Origin: Lysobacteraceae bacterium 2PB
GTDB lineage: Bacteria; Pseudomonadota; Gammaproteobacteria; Xanthomonadales; Xanthomonadaceae
Direction of reading: 5' to 3'
Assembly: GCA_005502915.1 (NCBI GenBank)
Contig: SCMT01000026.1
Coordinates: 1 to 55,073 of the forward strand
DNA: 55,073 nt
Every line of letters starts with the position of its first letter. The first letter of the stretch is position 1. Below the pieces are notes generated by a model, which worked only from the letters and a program-made list of their open reading frames with translations, did no database searches and was not told where the DNA came from. Made by a program: the position numbers and the translations under genes. Positions 8,111 to 14,627 of the stretch are shown here, in pieces.

Positions 8111-10159
8111 ATGTCCTACAGCACACAACAGATCCGCAACGTGGCCCTGGCAGGCCACCCCGGCGCCGGCAAAACAACGCTCTTCGAAGCCCTGCTGCAT
8201 GCCGGCGGCGCAATCCAGACGGCAGGCAGCATCGAACGCGGCACCACGGTGTCCGACTTCGACCCCATCGAGAAGGAACGCGGCCACTCCATCGACGCCG
8301 CCATCGCCAGCACCGATCACGCCGGCATCCACGTCAATCTCATCGACACCGCCGGCTATCCCGACTTCCGCGGCCCCACGCTCGCCGCGCTGGCGGTGGT
8401 CGAAACCGTCGCCGTGGTGGTCGACGCCGACACCGGCATCGGCTACGGCACGCGCCGGATGATGGAATACGCCCAGGGCCGGCGGCTGTGCCGCGCCATC
8501 GTCGTCAACAAGATCGACCACGACGGCGCCGACCTCCGCGCATTGCTCGACGATCTGCGCGAGACCTTCGGCAACGAAGTGCTGCCGCTCAACCTGCCCG
8601 CGAACGGCGGCAAGGCCGTCATCGACTGCTTCGGCAACAACACGGGCGACAGCGACCTCGGCCCCGTCGCCGACTGGCACCAGCGCATCATCGACCAGGT
8701 GGTCGAGATCAACGAACAGGTCATGGACCACTTCCTCGAAGTCGGCGAAGAAGGCCTGGGCGGCCAGGAACTGCACGATGCCTTCGAGCAATGCCTGCGC
8801 GAAGGCCACCTCGTCCCGGTCTGCTTCGTCTCCGCGCGCGCCGGCACCGGCGTGAAGGAACTGCTCGACATCGCCGAGAAACTCTTCCCGCACCCCGGCG
8901 AGGCCAACCCGCCGATGTTCGTGAAGGGGCAGGGCGACGACGCCACATCCTTCGAGTCCACGCCCGATCCCGCCGCCCACGTCATCGCCGACGTCTTCCG
9001 CATCGTCAACGACCCCTTCGTCGGCAAGCTCGGCGTCTTCCGCGTCTACCAAGGCACGGTGAAGAAGGACACCCAGCTCTTCGTCGACGATGGCAAGAAG
9101 CCCTTCAAGGTCGCCCACCTGTTCAAGCTCAAGGGCAAGGACCACGTCGAGATCGACCGCGCCGTGCCCGGCGACATCGCCGCCGTCGCCAAGATCGACG
9201 AACTGCATTTCGACGCCGTGCTGCACGACAGCCACGACGAAGACCACATCCACCTCGCGCCGCTGGATTTCCCCAAACCCATGTTCGGCCTCGCCGTCGA
9301 AGCCGCCAGCAAGGGCCAGGAGCAGAAGCTCTCGATCGCCCTGCACAAGCTCGCCGAGGAAGACCCGTGCTTCCACGTCGAGCACGAAGTCGAGACGAAC
9401 GAGACGGTCGTGCGCGGCCTGTCCGACCTGCACCTGCGCATCCACCTGCAGCGCCTGAAGGACCGCTACGGCGTCGACGTGAAGACCCGCCCGCCGCGCA
9501 TCGCCTACCGCGAAACCGTCTCCGCCCACGCCGAAGGCCACCACCGCCACAAGAAGCAGACCGGCGGCGCCGGCCAGTTCGGCGAAGTCTTCCTGCGCAT
9601 CGAGCCTTTACCCAGAGGGACGGGCTTCGAATTCCGCGACGAAGTGAAGGGCGGCACCATCCCCGGCCAGTTCATGCCCGCCGTCGAAAAGGGCGTGCGC
9701 CAGGTGCTGGCCAGCGGCGCCGTCGCCGGCTACCCCATGCAGGACGTCCGCGTCATCGTCTACGACGGCAAGCACCACCCCGTCGACAGCAAGGAAGTCG
9801 CCTTCATCGCCGCCGGCAAGAAAGCCTTCCTCGACGCCATCGCCAAGGCCCGACCGCAGGTGCTCGAACCCATCGTCGACCTCGAAGTCGCCGCCCCCGA
9901 ACACCACATGGGCGACATCAGCGGCGGCCTCTCCTCCAAACGCGCCCGCATCAACGGCACCGACTCACTGCGCGGCGGCGAGATCGTCGTCAAGGCGCAG
10001 GTGCCGCTGTCGGAACTGGAAGGGTATGCGGCCGAGTTGAAATCGGTGACGGCCGGGCGGGGCAGGTACTCGCTGGATTTCAGTCACTACGAGCCCGTGC
10101 CGGCGCAGGTGCAGGGGAAGTTGGTGGAGGCTTACAAGCCTCGGCATGAGGAGGAGTGA
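8111..10159 (+). CDS. Elongation factor G-like GTPase (EF-G2 type)
   Basis: A 682-residue translational GTPase of the EF-G family. P-loop GHPGAGKT is residues 15-22, G3 is DTAGYPDF (Asp79; canonical EF-G has DTPGHVDF, so the catalytic His is replaced by Tyr), G4 is NKID at 133-136. A domain II and EF-G domains III-V follow, with GGAGQFGEVFLRIEP and GGLSSKRARINGTD. Substitution of the switch-II His and the short length mark it as the EF-G2/FusA2-like paralogue rather than the main FusA; family members bind ribosomes but are poor or non-functional translocases, and their role is unsettled. The start follows GAAGGAGAG. No ribosomal-protein operon surrounds it. The last 150 bases show relaxed codon bias. 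Confidence 0.88.
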   Translation: MSYSTQQIRNVALAGHPGAGKTTLFEALLHAGGAIQTAGSIERGTTVSDFDPIEKERGHSIDAAIASTDHAGIHVNLIDTAGYPDFRGPTLAALAVVETVAVVVDADTGIGYGTRRMMEYAQGRRLCRAIVVNKIDHDGADLRALLDDLRETFGNEVLPLNLPANGGKAVIDCFGNNTGDSDLGPVADWHQRIIDQVVEINEQVMDHFLEVGEEGLGGQELHDAFEQCLREGHLVPVCFVSARAGTGVKELLDIAEKLFPHPGEANPPMFVKGQGDDATSFESTPDPAAHVIADVFRIVNDPFVGKLGVFRVYQGTVKKDTQLFVDDGKKPFKVAHLFKLKGKDHVEIDRAVPGDIAAVAKIDELHFDAVLHDSHDEDHIHLAPLDFPKPMFGLAVEAASKGQEQKLSIALHKLAEEDPCFHVEHEVETNETVVRGLSDLHLRIHLQRLKDRYGVDVKTRPPRIAYRETVSAHAEGHHRHKKQTGGAGQFGEVFLRIEPLPRGTGFEFRDEVKGGTIPGQFMPAVEKGVRQVLASGAVAGYPMQDVRVIVYDGKHHPVDSKEVAFIAAGKKAFLDAIAKARPQVLEPIVDLEVAAPEHHMGDISGGLSSKRARINGTDSLRGGEIVVKAQVPLSELEGYAAELKSVTAGRGRYSLDFSHYEPVPAQVQGKLVEAYKPRHEEE

Positions 10160-10171
10160 CTCCTCCTCATG
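10145..10171. terminator. Perfect hairpin with the stop codon in its loop
   Basis: CATGAGGAGGAG (10145-10156) and CTCCTCCTCATG (10160-10171) are perfect complements, with the TGA stop of the EF-G2-like gene (10157-10159) forming the three-base loop. No U-run follows, so a Rho-independent terminator is only one reading; an mRNA 3'-end stabiliser is another. Confidence 0.5.
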
Positions 10172-10291
10172 ATAAGCAACATGAACTGTTTGACAGGTTG
10201 GCCTATCCACAGCCTAGTAAAAAATCTCGCTGCAGTTACAGCCTGTGAATTTCTTCTGTCTAATTGCAAATTAGAAGTGAAATTTATGAAT

Positions 10292-10633
10292 TTAATTTTT
10301 TTGTTTCTTTTTTGAAGTCTTTTTTACGCTGGCTTCCATTGTCGCTGAGGGGCCGACGTCGGTGCCTGCATCAATTTTATCAAGTAGCCTTCTGAGGCTT
10401 TCTTTGGCATCGGACTTGAATTTCTCACCATCAAATGCATGTCGAAGATCGCTTACCAATGAAATGAGGGAGCTCGTTGGGATCGCTATTTCTACGACTG
10501 GATGAGGGAAGTCTGATTCATCATTTCGATTTACGCCAAAAGAAATTCTGCATACGGTCGGCCCAAGAAGCAGTTCTGCTGGTTGGTCTACGTAATAAAT
10601 TGGAGAGTTGTTTGATGCTTGATCGTTAGTCAT
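10292..10633 (-). CDS. Small protein of TA-like operon, unknown function
   Basis: A 113-residue protein of unknown function, last gene of a minus-strand trio. Its ATG (10633) overlaps the stop of the XRE gene in the string ATGACTAA, so it is translationally coupled. Features: an N-terminal beta-rich half (PIYYVDQPAELLLGPTVCRI, then HPVVEIAIPTSSLISLVSDL) whose layout faintly recalls DUF3467, a helical region, and a lysine-rich tail ending KKTSKKKQKN. The tail suggests nucleic-acid contact. Base composition is much more AT-rich than the flanking housekeeping genes. A third component of a toxin-antitoxin module is the best contextual guess; no function is claimed. Confidence 0.65.
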   Translation of the reverse strand: MTNDQASNNSPIYYVDQPAELLLGPTVCRISFGVNRNDESDFPHPVVEIAIPTSSLISLVSDLRHAFDGEKFKSDAKESLRRLLDKIDAGTDVGPSATMEASVKKTSKKKQKN

Positions 10634-11150
10634 GAAAGATTTCCTTCTCTGATTCGAAGGGGGCTGCGTATTGAGAATCGCTAGAGAGCTTTTGACTCTC
10701 AATAGCTAGTTCGGAGTATGAAATGAACTTGATTATCAATGCGCAATCAAAGGCATTGGCAATGCTAATCAGCGTCTCAATGCTATGGGATCCGTAAAGA
10801 GGATCTTCTAGTCTGGATATGGCTGACTGTTTGGTTCCAATAAGAGTGGCGAGATCTTTTTGGGTTAGTCCGCGTTTTTCGCGATTTAGTTTTATTTGCC
10901 AAGCCACGCTCTGCTCTATTGACGCTTCTAAATATGCCTCTCGATGTTCTCTTGATACCCAATGAGACTTGGATCGTATCGCAGATACATAATGTTCAGC
11001 ATCATTTTCGCTGTGTGTCTTGGCATATCTTGCAGTGGTTACGGAACTTTCGCGTTTTTCCGGGAAAATCCGCGTCGCAAATGGATTTGTACTGTAATGC
11101 GACCTTTTTGTAATCCTTAGGGTAGTAGGTTCCATCTTTTTCAACCCCAT
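10626..11150 (-). CDS. XRE-family HTH regulator (probable antitoxin)
   Basis: A protein of up to 174 residues with a central Cro/C1-type helix-turn-helix: REKRGLTQKDLATLIGTKQS and AISRLEDPLYGSHSIETLIS, followed by FDCALIIKFISYSEL, the tail typical of XRE antitoxin-like regulators preceded by 'SREHREAYLEA'. The N-terminus is uncertain. The only ATGs (11150, 11135) lie inside the toxin frame, giving an overlap of about 134-149 bases, far more than usual for such pairs. Either this long overlap is real, or a frameshift separates the true start. It is AT-rich like its neighbours. It probably represses its own operon and neutralises the upstream RelE/HigB-like protein. Confidence 0.8.
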   Translation of the reverse strand: MGLKKMEPTTLRITKRSHYSTNPFATRIFPEKRESSVTTARYAKTHSENDAEHYVSAIRSKSHWVSREHREAYLEASIEQSVAWQIKLNREKRGLTQKDLATLIGTKQSAISRLEDPLYGSHSIETLISIANAFDCALIIKFISYSELAIESQKLSSDSQYAAPFESEKEIFHD

Positions 11151-11496
11151 TGTTAGTCATGACGAAGGCGTGGTGCTGGCTATAGAAGTGTCCATATATT
11201 CTAAGCTGAACATTTCCCACGTCTTTGAATCGTATCACATATGTGTGATCTGCAATAAGGCTGGCCCTGGGTTTTACCCATTGCTGAGCATCTAGCGGAC
11301 GGAGTTGATCGATCATTCGCTCAAGTGAGGCCTGAGCTCTTATCGAAATTTTTTCCTTTTCAATCCAATGGGTTATGGCCCCATTGCCTCTATCCAATCG
11401 TTCATGAAAGTTCCATCCAGTGGCGGCTGGATTCGGCTTGATTTCAACTGTGATTCTGGATTTCGCCGATCCCTGATCTTTCCCGGCTCGATGCAT
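11002..11496 (-). CDS. RelE/HigB-like toxin candidate
   Basis: A 164-residue protein, first of the minus-strand trio. A core reading WVKPRASLIADHTYVIRFKD, then VQLRIYGHFYSQHHAFVMTN and YYPKDYKKVALQYK matches the strand pattern of Gp49/HigB-like and RelE-superfamily mRNA interferases (basic strands, then an aromatic-rich strand, then a 'Y...Y..A....' helix). The N-terminal 50 residues are an extension not usual in short RelE toxins. GGAGGAA lies only two bases before the chosen ATG (11496), an unusually short spacing. It is followed by an XRE gene, the classic order for HigBA-type modules. The family assignment is moderate: no catalytic set can be fixed by eye. Confidence 0.7.
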   Translation of the reverse strand: MHRAGKDQGSAKSRITVEIKPNPAATGWNFHERLDRGNGAITHWIEKEKISIRAQASLERMIDQLRPLDAQQWVKPRASLIADHTYVIRFKDVGNVQLRIYGHFYSQHHAFVMTNNGVEKDGTYYPKDYKKVALQYKSICDADFPGKTRKFRNHCKICQDTQRK

Positions 11497-11907
11497 TTCC
11501 TCCCCCTGCTTGCCAGTAGTCCTTAGACATTAGCTTGGCAAGATACGCAGAAGGCGTCCAGTCTTGCGTGGGACCATAAGGCGCATATGCGCTTGTAGGG
11601 GCGTAAGGCCGTAAGACGCATATGCCTTTGTAGGGCTCATAAGCGAAGCGTCATGCGCCTTCTCCGGATACCAGCATTGCTCACGCATATCGGCGCATGA
11701 CGCCTTCGGCTTATACGCCCTACGCAAGTCAAAAGCGGCGTCGGAGAGGGTTTGGGGTGTGCCCCGTTGTCGTCCCAGTGTCGCATCGTGCTCGGCGCGT
11801 CAAGGTCGAGGCGAGTTGCTGCGCAAACCTTGACGCGCCTGCGCGCGATGCGGGTTGGATTCGCCAACGGCGCCCACTTCGGGCGTCGGGCGAAACGGAG
11901 TTCCGTC
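11497..11907. other. Repeat-rich gap between TA trio and cassette array
   Basis: No gene is supported over these 411 bases. They contain GTAG-type palindromes (11581-11723), the inverted repeat GGCGCGTCAAGGT (11794-11806) / ACCTTGACGCGCC (11827-11839), and the left part of repeat unit A (from 11825), which leads directly into the first small repeat ORF. Confidence 0.6.
11581..11723. repeat. GTAG-type REP pair and related palindromes
   Basis: GTAGGGCTCATAAGCGAAGC... at 11630-11659 and, inverted, the segment ending in ATACGCCCTAC at 11692-11723 are imperfect reverse complements, both with GTAG at the outer edge as in REP elements mobilised by RAYT transposases. Further copies of the motif GGCGCATATGCGC lie at about 11578-11625. 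No RAYT gene is in the window. Confidence 0.65.
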
Positions 11908-12090
11908 ATGTCCCAAGCGCAGCCAGCCTCCAACGTCCTCCTCGTCGAAGTCCCGCCCCAGTTCATCGCCCTGTGCCAGGCCAGCGGCGTCAGCCCCCAG
12001 GCCACCCTGCGCGGCCTCGCCGCCATGCTCTGCGGCCTGCGCTACGACGAAGACAACCGCCTCCTCCCGCTGGAGGACGGGGCGGGATGA
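11825..12090 (+). repeat. Cassette-array repeat unit, copy A
   Basis: This unit shares AACCTTGACGCGCCTGCGCG and the following sequence up to the ORF with copies C and D (83-base leader 11825-11907 plus the ORF). It diverges from C and D near 12080, where its last codons change. It lacks the CCCGGGTGCGGCC palindrome that starts C and D. Confidence 0.85.
11908..12090 (+). CDS. Repeat-borne small protein, copy A
   Basis: A 60-residue protein, one of three intact copies in the array (the others start at 13683 and 15273). The body SNVLLVEVPPQFIALCQASG / SPQATLRGLAAMLCGLRYDE is the same in all copies; this copy alone ends LLPLEDGAG. The order beta-strand, helix, turn, helix would fit a ribbon-helix-helix DNA-binding protein, but no family is firmly recognised. 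CGGAG eight bases before the ATG can serve as ribosome binding site. The frame is open in every copy without frameshift. It is in the GC-rich codon style of the genome, unlike the cargo genes it alternates with. Whether it is expressed is unknown. Confidence 0.6.
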   Translation: MSQAQPASNVLLVEVPPQFIALCQASGVSPQATLRGLAAMLCGLRYDEDNRLLPLEDGAG

Positions 12091-12096
12091 AATTCC

Positions 12097-12126
12097 AACC
12101 GTGTGCAGGTTACCCTGCACACGGTT
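12097..12126. repeat. Perfect 13-bp hairpin before immunity gene
   Basis: AACCGTGTGCAGG (12097-12109) pairs with CCTGCACACGGTT (12114-12126) around TTAC. It marks the point where repeat unit A stops and the colicin-immunity cargo starts, so it is either a junction structure or a leader hairpin. Confidence 0.8.
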
Positions 12127-12138
12127 CTCTGCGAAGAA

Positions 12139-12372
12139 ATGCCCATGCAAGTTGCCACCAGAAGAGAGGATCTGATCCTTCTTGTGCAGAAAATCATGGA
12201 GGCGGATGGCACCGAACAAGAGCTGGATGAGTTGCTTGCAAGCCTTGTCGATACAACCGGCATGCCAGAGCTATCCGACATGATCTTCTATCCGGAGAGT
12301 CCTGATGTGACGCCAGAGAACATCGCTGATGCGATCCTCGCGCACAGTCCGCTGCGGCTCACTGGTCCGTGA
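12139..12372 (+). CDS. Colicin/pyocin immunity (Im) family protein, orphan
   Basis: A 77-residue homologue of the Im2/Im7/Im9 colicin DNase immunity proteins (Colicin_Pyocin family). The diagnostic helix III region is MPELSDMIFYPESPD, corresponding to the HPSGSDLIYYP motif of Im9 with Ser, Asp, the second Tyr and Pro kept and the first Tyr replaced by Phe. Upstream VQKIMEADGTEQELDELLAS is the acidic helix I-II specificity region. The C-terminus (AILAHSPLRL) replaces the usual WRA.nGk. The start at 12139 is preferred because the earlier in-frame ATG (12103) is inside a hairpin. No colicin, pyocin or HNH-DNase toxin gene is nearby, so it is an orphan immunity gene, likely binding the DNase domain of rival bacteriocins. 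It is the only plus-strand cargo gene of the array. Confidence 0.85.
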   Translation: MPMQVATRREDLILLVQKIMEADGTEQELDELLASLVDTTGMPELSDMIFYPESPDVTPENIADAILAHSPLRLTGP

Positions 12373-12389
12373 GTGCGTAGACCAGCTAG

Positions 12390-12440
12390 GCGAAGCGCAC
12401 TCGGGGCGAACGACGCAAAGTCCCCGGGTGAGCGCTTCGC
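12390..12440. repeat. Imperfect palindrome, array type P, copy 1
   Basis: GCGAAGCGC (12390-12398) pairs with GCGCTTCGC (12432-12440), with a further GGGG/CCCC pairing inside. About 58 bases are shared, as a direct repeat, with 14399-14456. It separates the Im cargo from the next minus-strand cargo gene. Confidence 0.7.
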
Positions 12441-12481
12441 GCTTATCCGGGCTCAGAAACTACCGTTGACCAGGACTTTCC

Positions 12482-12781
12482 TCATTCGGGGAGGTGGCTT
12501 CTGAATTCCCAGGAATTTGGCGTGGTCTCGATGTGAACTCTGCCGCATTCACGACAGCAATAAACAAGCTTGGAGTTTTCATTGATATGCTCGAAGTACA
12601 TCGCTTCAAGTTCATTGGCGAGAGATGGATCTGATCCCTTCTCCGAGATGATCTTCAAGATATCCGCAATGAAAGTCGAATCACTCGATGCCCATGCTTC
12701 GGTCATCATGTAATGAGCGTCATCGCTTGGGAAGCATGTATCCGTGATTGAATTTCCGCATCCGCACATGAATCGGCCCAT
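12482..12781 (-). CDS. Array cargo: cysteine-rich hypothetical protein
   Basis: A 99-residue protein of unknown family. MGRFMCGCGNSITDTC at the N-terminus and CCRECGRVHIE near residue 75 give two Cys clusters that could bind one zinc; the middle is acidic and helical, ending NENSKLVYC. Small, acidic, single-domain and AT-rich, it fits the general look of polymorphic-toxin immunity proteins, but no Imm family is recognised. It starts 52 bases from the truncated repeat copy B, from which it is divergent, the same arrangement as the other minus-strand cargo. Confidence 0.65.
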   Translation of the reverse strand: MGRFMCGCGNSITDTCFPSDDAHYMMTEAWASSDSTFIADILKIISEKGSDPSLANELEAMYFEHINENSKLVYCCRECGRVHIETTPNSWEFRSHLPE

Positions 12782-12832
12782 GTAAGAAATCCAATTGGTT
12801 TGCGCCTTGTCGAAAAATCATATCGAAAGCCC

Positions 12833-13005
12833 GGTCAGTCTCCAACATCCTCCTCGTCGAAGTCCCGCCCCAGTTCATCGCCCTCTGCCACGCCAGCGGC
12901 GTCAGCCCCCAGGCCACTCTGCGCGGCCTCGCCGCCATGCTTTGCGGCCTGCGCTACGACGAAGACAACCGCCTCCTGCCGCTGGGCGCCCCCGCGTCCC
13001 GCTGA
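12833..13005 (+). pseudogene. Repeat ORF copy B, 5'-truncated
   Basis: Homology to copies A, C and D begins abruptly at CAGTCTCCAAC (12833), removing the leader, ATG and first codons; the rest (SNILLVEVPPQFIALCHASG... to LLPLGAPASR and TGA) is intact. No in-frame start is seen upstream. After the stop it continues into the GATCCGCGCGATGGGCCCG tail shared with copies C and E. Confidence 0.75.
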
Positions 13006-13050
13006 TCCGCGCGATGGGCCCGTTCGCGGGCCCGTCCACCCGTCACCCTT

Positions 13051-13128
13051 GCCGTCGTCCCGGCGAAAGCCGGGACCCAGCTTCCAAAGCCTTCAAGGCT
13101 GGGTTCCGGCGTGCGCCGGAACGACGAC
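13051..13128. repeat. Common intergenic palindrome (CCGTCGTCCCGGC type)
   Basis: GCCGTCGTCCCGGCGAAAGC at 13051 onward and the inverted end GCGCCGGAACGACGAC at 13113-13128 bracket two shorter stems. A partial relative is at 14548-14585 after copy E. Repeats of this kind are widespread in xanthomonad intergenic DNA. Confidence 0.65.
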
Positions 13129-13158
13129 ATGGTGATGTCGTCATCAGGCAGGCAATGC

Positions 13159-13503
13159 CTATGCGAATTTACCCACGGCCGTATCGAGAAGTGCGATCAG
13201 GCTTTCATCGCTGATTCCAAAATCGTCCATATTCTCGATGTGCTCCCATTGCTCGTCGTAGGGAATTTCAGCGACGAAGATCGGAATCCCAAGAGATCGA
13301 AGGCCGTGAATCAGCGTCCGAATTTCAGCATCGACTTTGACGTGGTCGTTCCGATACAGCTCGGTCGTGTACACGGATCCAGACTGGCCTGCAGCCAGTT
13401 TCTTGCGAATCGAATCGATCGAATGACCAGTCACGCGTCTGATCAGCTGGATAGCCTCGATGTTCTGGCATGGGGCCGCTGCAGAAATGGATATCTTTGA
13501 CAT
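13159..13503 (-). CDS. Array cargo: hypothetical protein (orphan immunity candidate)
   Basis: A 114-residue acidic protein. IEAIQLIRRVTGHSIDSIRK with the following KKLAAG recalls the 'IR.vTG..L.eak..l' helix of L7/L12-like ClpS-fold domains found in several immunity-like proteins; then GIPIFVAEIPYDEQWEHIEN and a short C-terminal helix. ATG 13503 is chosen because the longer frame upstream runs into repeat unit C, from which this gene diverges by about 60 bases. It is AT-richer than the repeats. No function is established; orphan immunity is inferred from context only. Confidence 0.65.
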   Translation of the reverse strand: MSKISISAAAPCQNIEAIQLIRRVTGHSIDSIRKKLAAGQSGSVYTTELYRNDHVKVDAEIRTLIHGLRSLGIPIFVAEIPYDEQWEHIENMDDFGISDESLIALLDTAVGKFA

Positions 13504-13565
13504 GCATCGAGCCTTACTCAGGCAGCCCGCAGCGTCAAGCGCATCCGCGATCACCGACTCGGATT

Positions 13566-13895
13566 CCCGGGTGCGGCCTTCGGCCGAACCCGGGCTACCA
13601 AACCTTGACGCGCCTGCGCGCGATGCGGGTTGGATTCGCCAACGGCGCCCACGTCGGGCGTCGGGCGAAACGGAGTTCCGTCATGTCCCAAGCGCAGCCA
13701 GTCTCCAACGTCCTCCTCGTCGAAGTCCCGCCGCAGTTCATCGCCCTGTGCCATACCAGCGGCGTCAGCCCCCAAGCCACCCTGCGCGGCTTCGCCGCCA
13801 TGCTCTGCGGCCTGCGCTACGACGAAGACAACCGCCTCCTCCCGCTGGACGCCCTCGCGTCCCGCTGATCCGCGCGATGGGCCCGTTCGCGGGCT
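13566..13895 (+). repeat. Cassette-array repeat unit, copy C
   Basis: The unit starts with the palindrome CCCGGGTGCGGCCTTCGGCC (13566 onward), then the leader beginning AACCTTGACGCGCC, then the small ORF (13683-13868), and ends in the GATCCGCGCGATGGGCCCG tail. From 13566 to 13868 it is nearly identical to copy D (15156-15458). Confidence 0.88.
13683..13868 (+). CDS. Repeat-borne small protein, copy C
   Basis: A 61-residue protein identical in layout to copy A, with a few changes: His-Thr for Gln-Ala before SGVSPQ, Phe in LRGFAAML, and the common end DALASR. Several differences from the other copies are synonymous (CCG/CCC, CAA/CAG), but several are not, so selection on the protein cannot be judged from four copies. 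CGGAG precedes the ATG. The next cargo gene converges on it. Confidence 0.6.
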   Translation: MSQAQPVSNVLLVEVPPQFIALCHTSGVSPQATLRGFAAMLCGLRYDEDNRLLPLDALASR

Positions 13896-13899
13896 CATC

Positions 13900-14337
13900 T
13901 TATTTTTCCTCTGAAAGGTAGCTAAGGATATCCTCCCGAAGTTGCTCAAAATGCAGGATGTGGTAATCGATGCTCAGGACGCACTTGCCGGCATTGTCAT
14001 AAACGTTGAACACTTCAATGATTGCGTGATCCTTGACGCGGGAGATTTGGCTCCAAGGATGAAAAGTTTCCCTGAGCTTGCTGTCGAAGATATGCAGCCC
14101 ATCCGGGCTTGCTCCAATCTTGTGCTGCAAGTGGGGCAGCAATCGCAGTGCATGTACGCCAAGGCCGGTGAACATGATTCCCACAGCGATGAGAATGAAT
14201 GTAGCAATGGCTGTGCTTGCGCCGATGCTCGACCAGAGCGCTCCTCCGCCCAGAAACATGAAGAGCGGTAGTCCGATGAGGATCACCGCCTTGGTGACAG
14301 GCTGGTAGTAGCTGAGTGGGATCGATTCCGTCTGCAT
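13900..14337 (-). CDS. Array cargo: two-helix membrane protein
   Basis: A 145-residue membrane protein. Two adjacent hydrophobic helices (about residues 17-32 and 38-60: VILIGLPLFMFLGGG and TAIATFILIAVGIMF) are followed by a soluble C-terminal domain of about 80 residues with alternating strands (GLHIFDSKLRETFHPWSQIS, then IIEVFNVYDNAGKCVLSIDY), an arrangement like bacterial PH-type membrane proteins. A membrane-anchored immunity protein against a pore-forming or periplasmic toxin is possible. The start at 14337 gives a clean N-terminus; the longer frame upstream crosses repeat DNA. AT-rich relative to the genome. Confidence 0.7.
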   Translation of the reverse strand: MQTESIPLSYYQPVTKAVILIGLPLFMFLGGGALWSSIGASTAIATFILIAVGIMFTGLGVHALRLLPHLQHKIGASPDGLHIFDSKLRETFHPWSQISRVKDHAIIEVFNVYDNAGKCVLSIDYHILHFEQLREDILSYLSEEK

Positions 14338-14398
14338 GGTGCTCTGCTCAAACCATCTGTCTGCGATTGTAAATGCGGTGAATGTTGCCCGGGTAGGA

Positions 14399-14456
14399 GA
14401 AGCGCACCTCGGGCGAATGACGCAGCGTCCTCGGGTGCGCGCTTCGCGCTTACGCA
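14399..14456. repeat. Imperfect palindrome, array type P, copy 2
   Basis: GAAGCGC (14399-14405) pairs with GCGCTTC (14439-14445), with inner CACC/GGTG pairing. The whole is a direct repeat of the element at 12390-12448, sharing GCGCTTCGCGCTTA at its right end. It abuts the truncated repeat copy E. Confidence 0.7.
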
Positions 14457-14462
14457 CATTGC

Positions 14463-14498
14463 GACCTCCTGCCGCTCGACGTCCCCGCATCCCGCTGA
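14463..14498 (+). pseudogene. Repeat ORF copy E, only last 12 codons left
   Basis: Only the 3' end of the repeat ORF remains (codons for the LLPLDVPASR end and the TGA), joined on the left to palindrome P copy 2 and on the right to the GATCCGCGCGATG tail (to about 14525) also present after copies B and C. It is a remnant and not expressed as a protein. Confidence 0.7.
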
Positions 14499-14627
14499 TC
14501 CGCGCGATGTGTCCGTTCGCGGCGCGGGTCCATGCCCCCGTAATCCTTGCCGTCGTCCCGGCGCAGACCGGGATCCAGCTTTCGAGAATCTCTAGTCTGG
14601 TTGGTTTGAGCTGCCGTGCTGAAAGAG

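Noticed and set aside
12103-12138. Longer start for the Im gene at 12103
   Set aside because: That ATG lies inside a perfect 13-bp hairpin; the Im family N-terminus fits the start at 12139.
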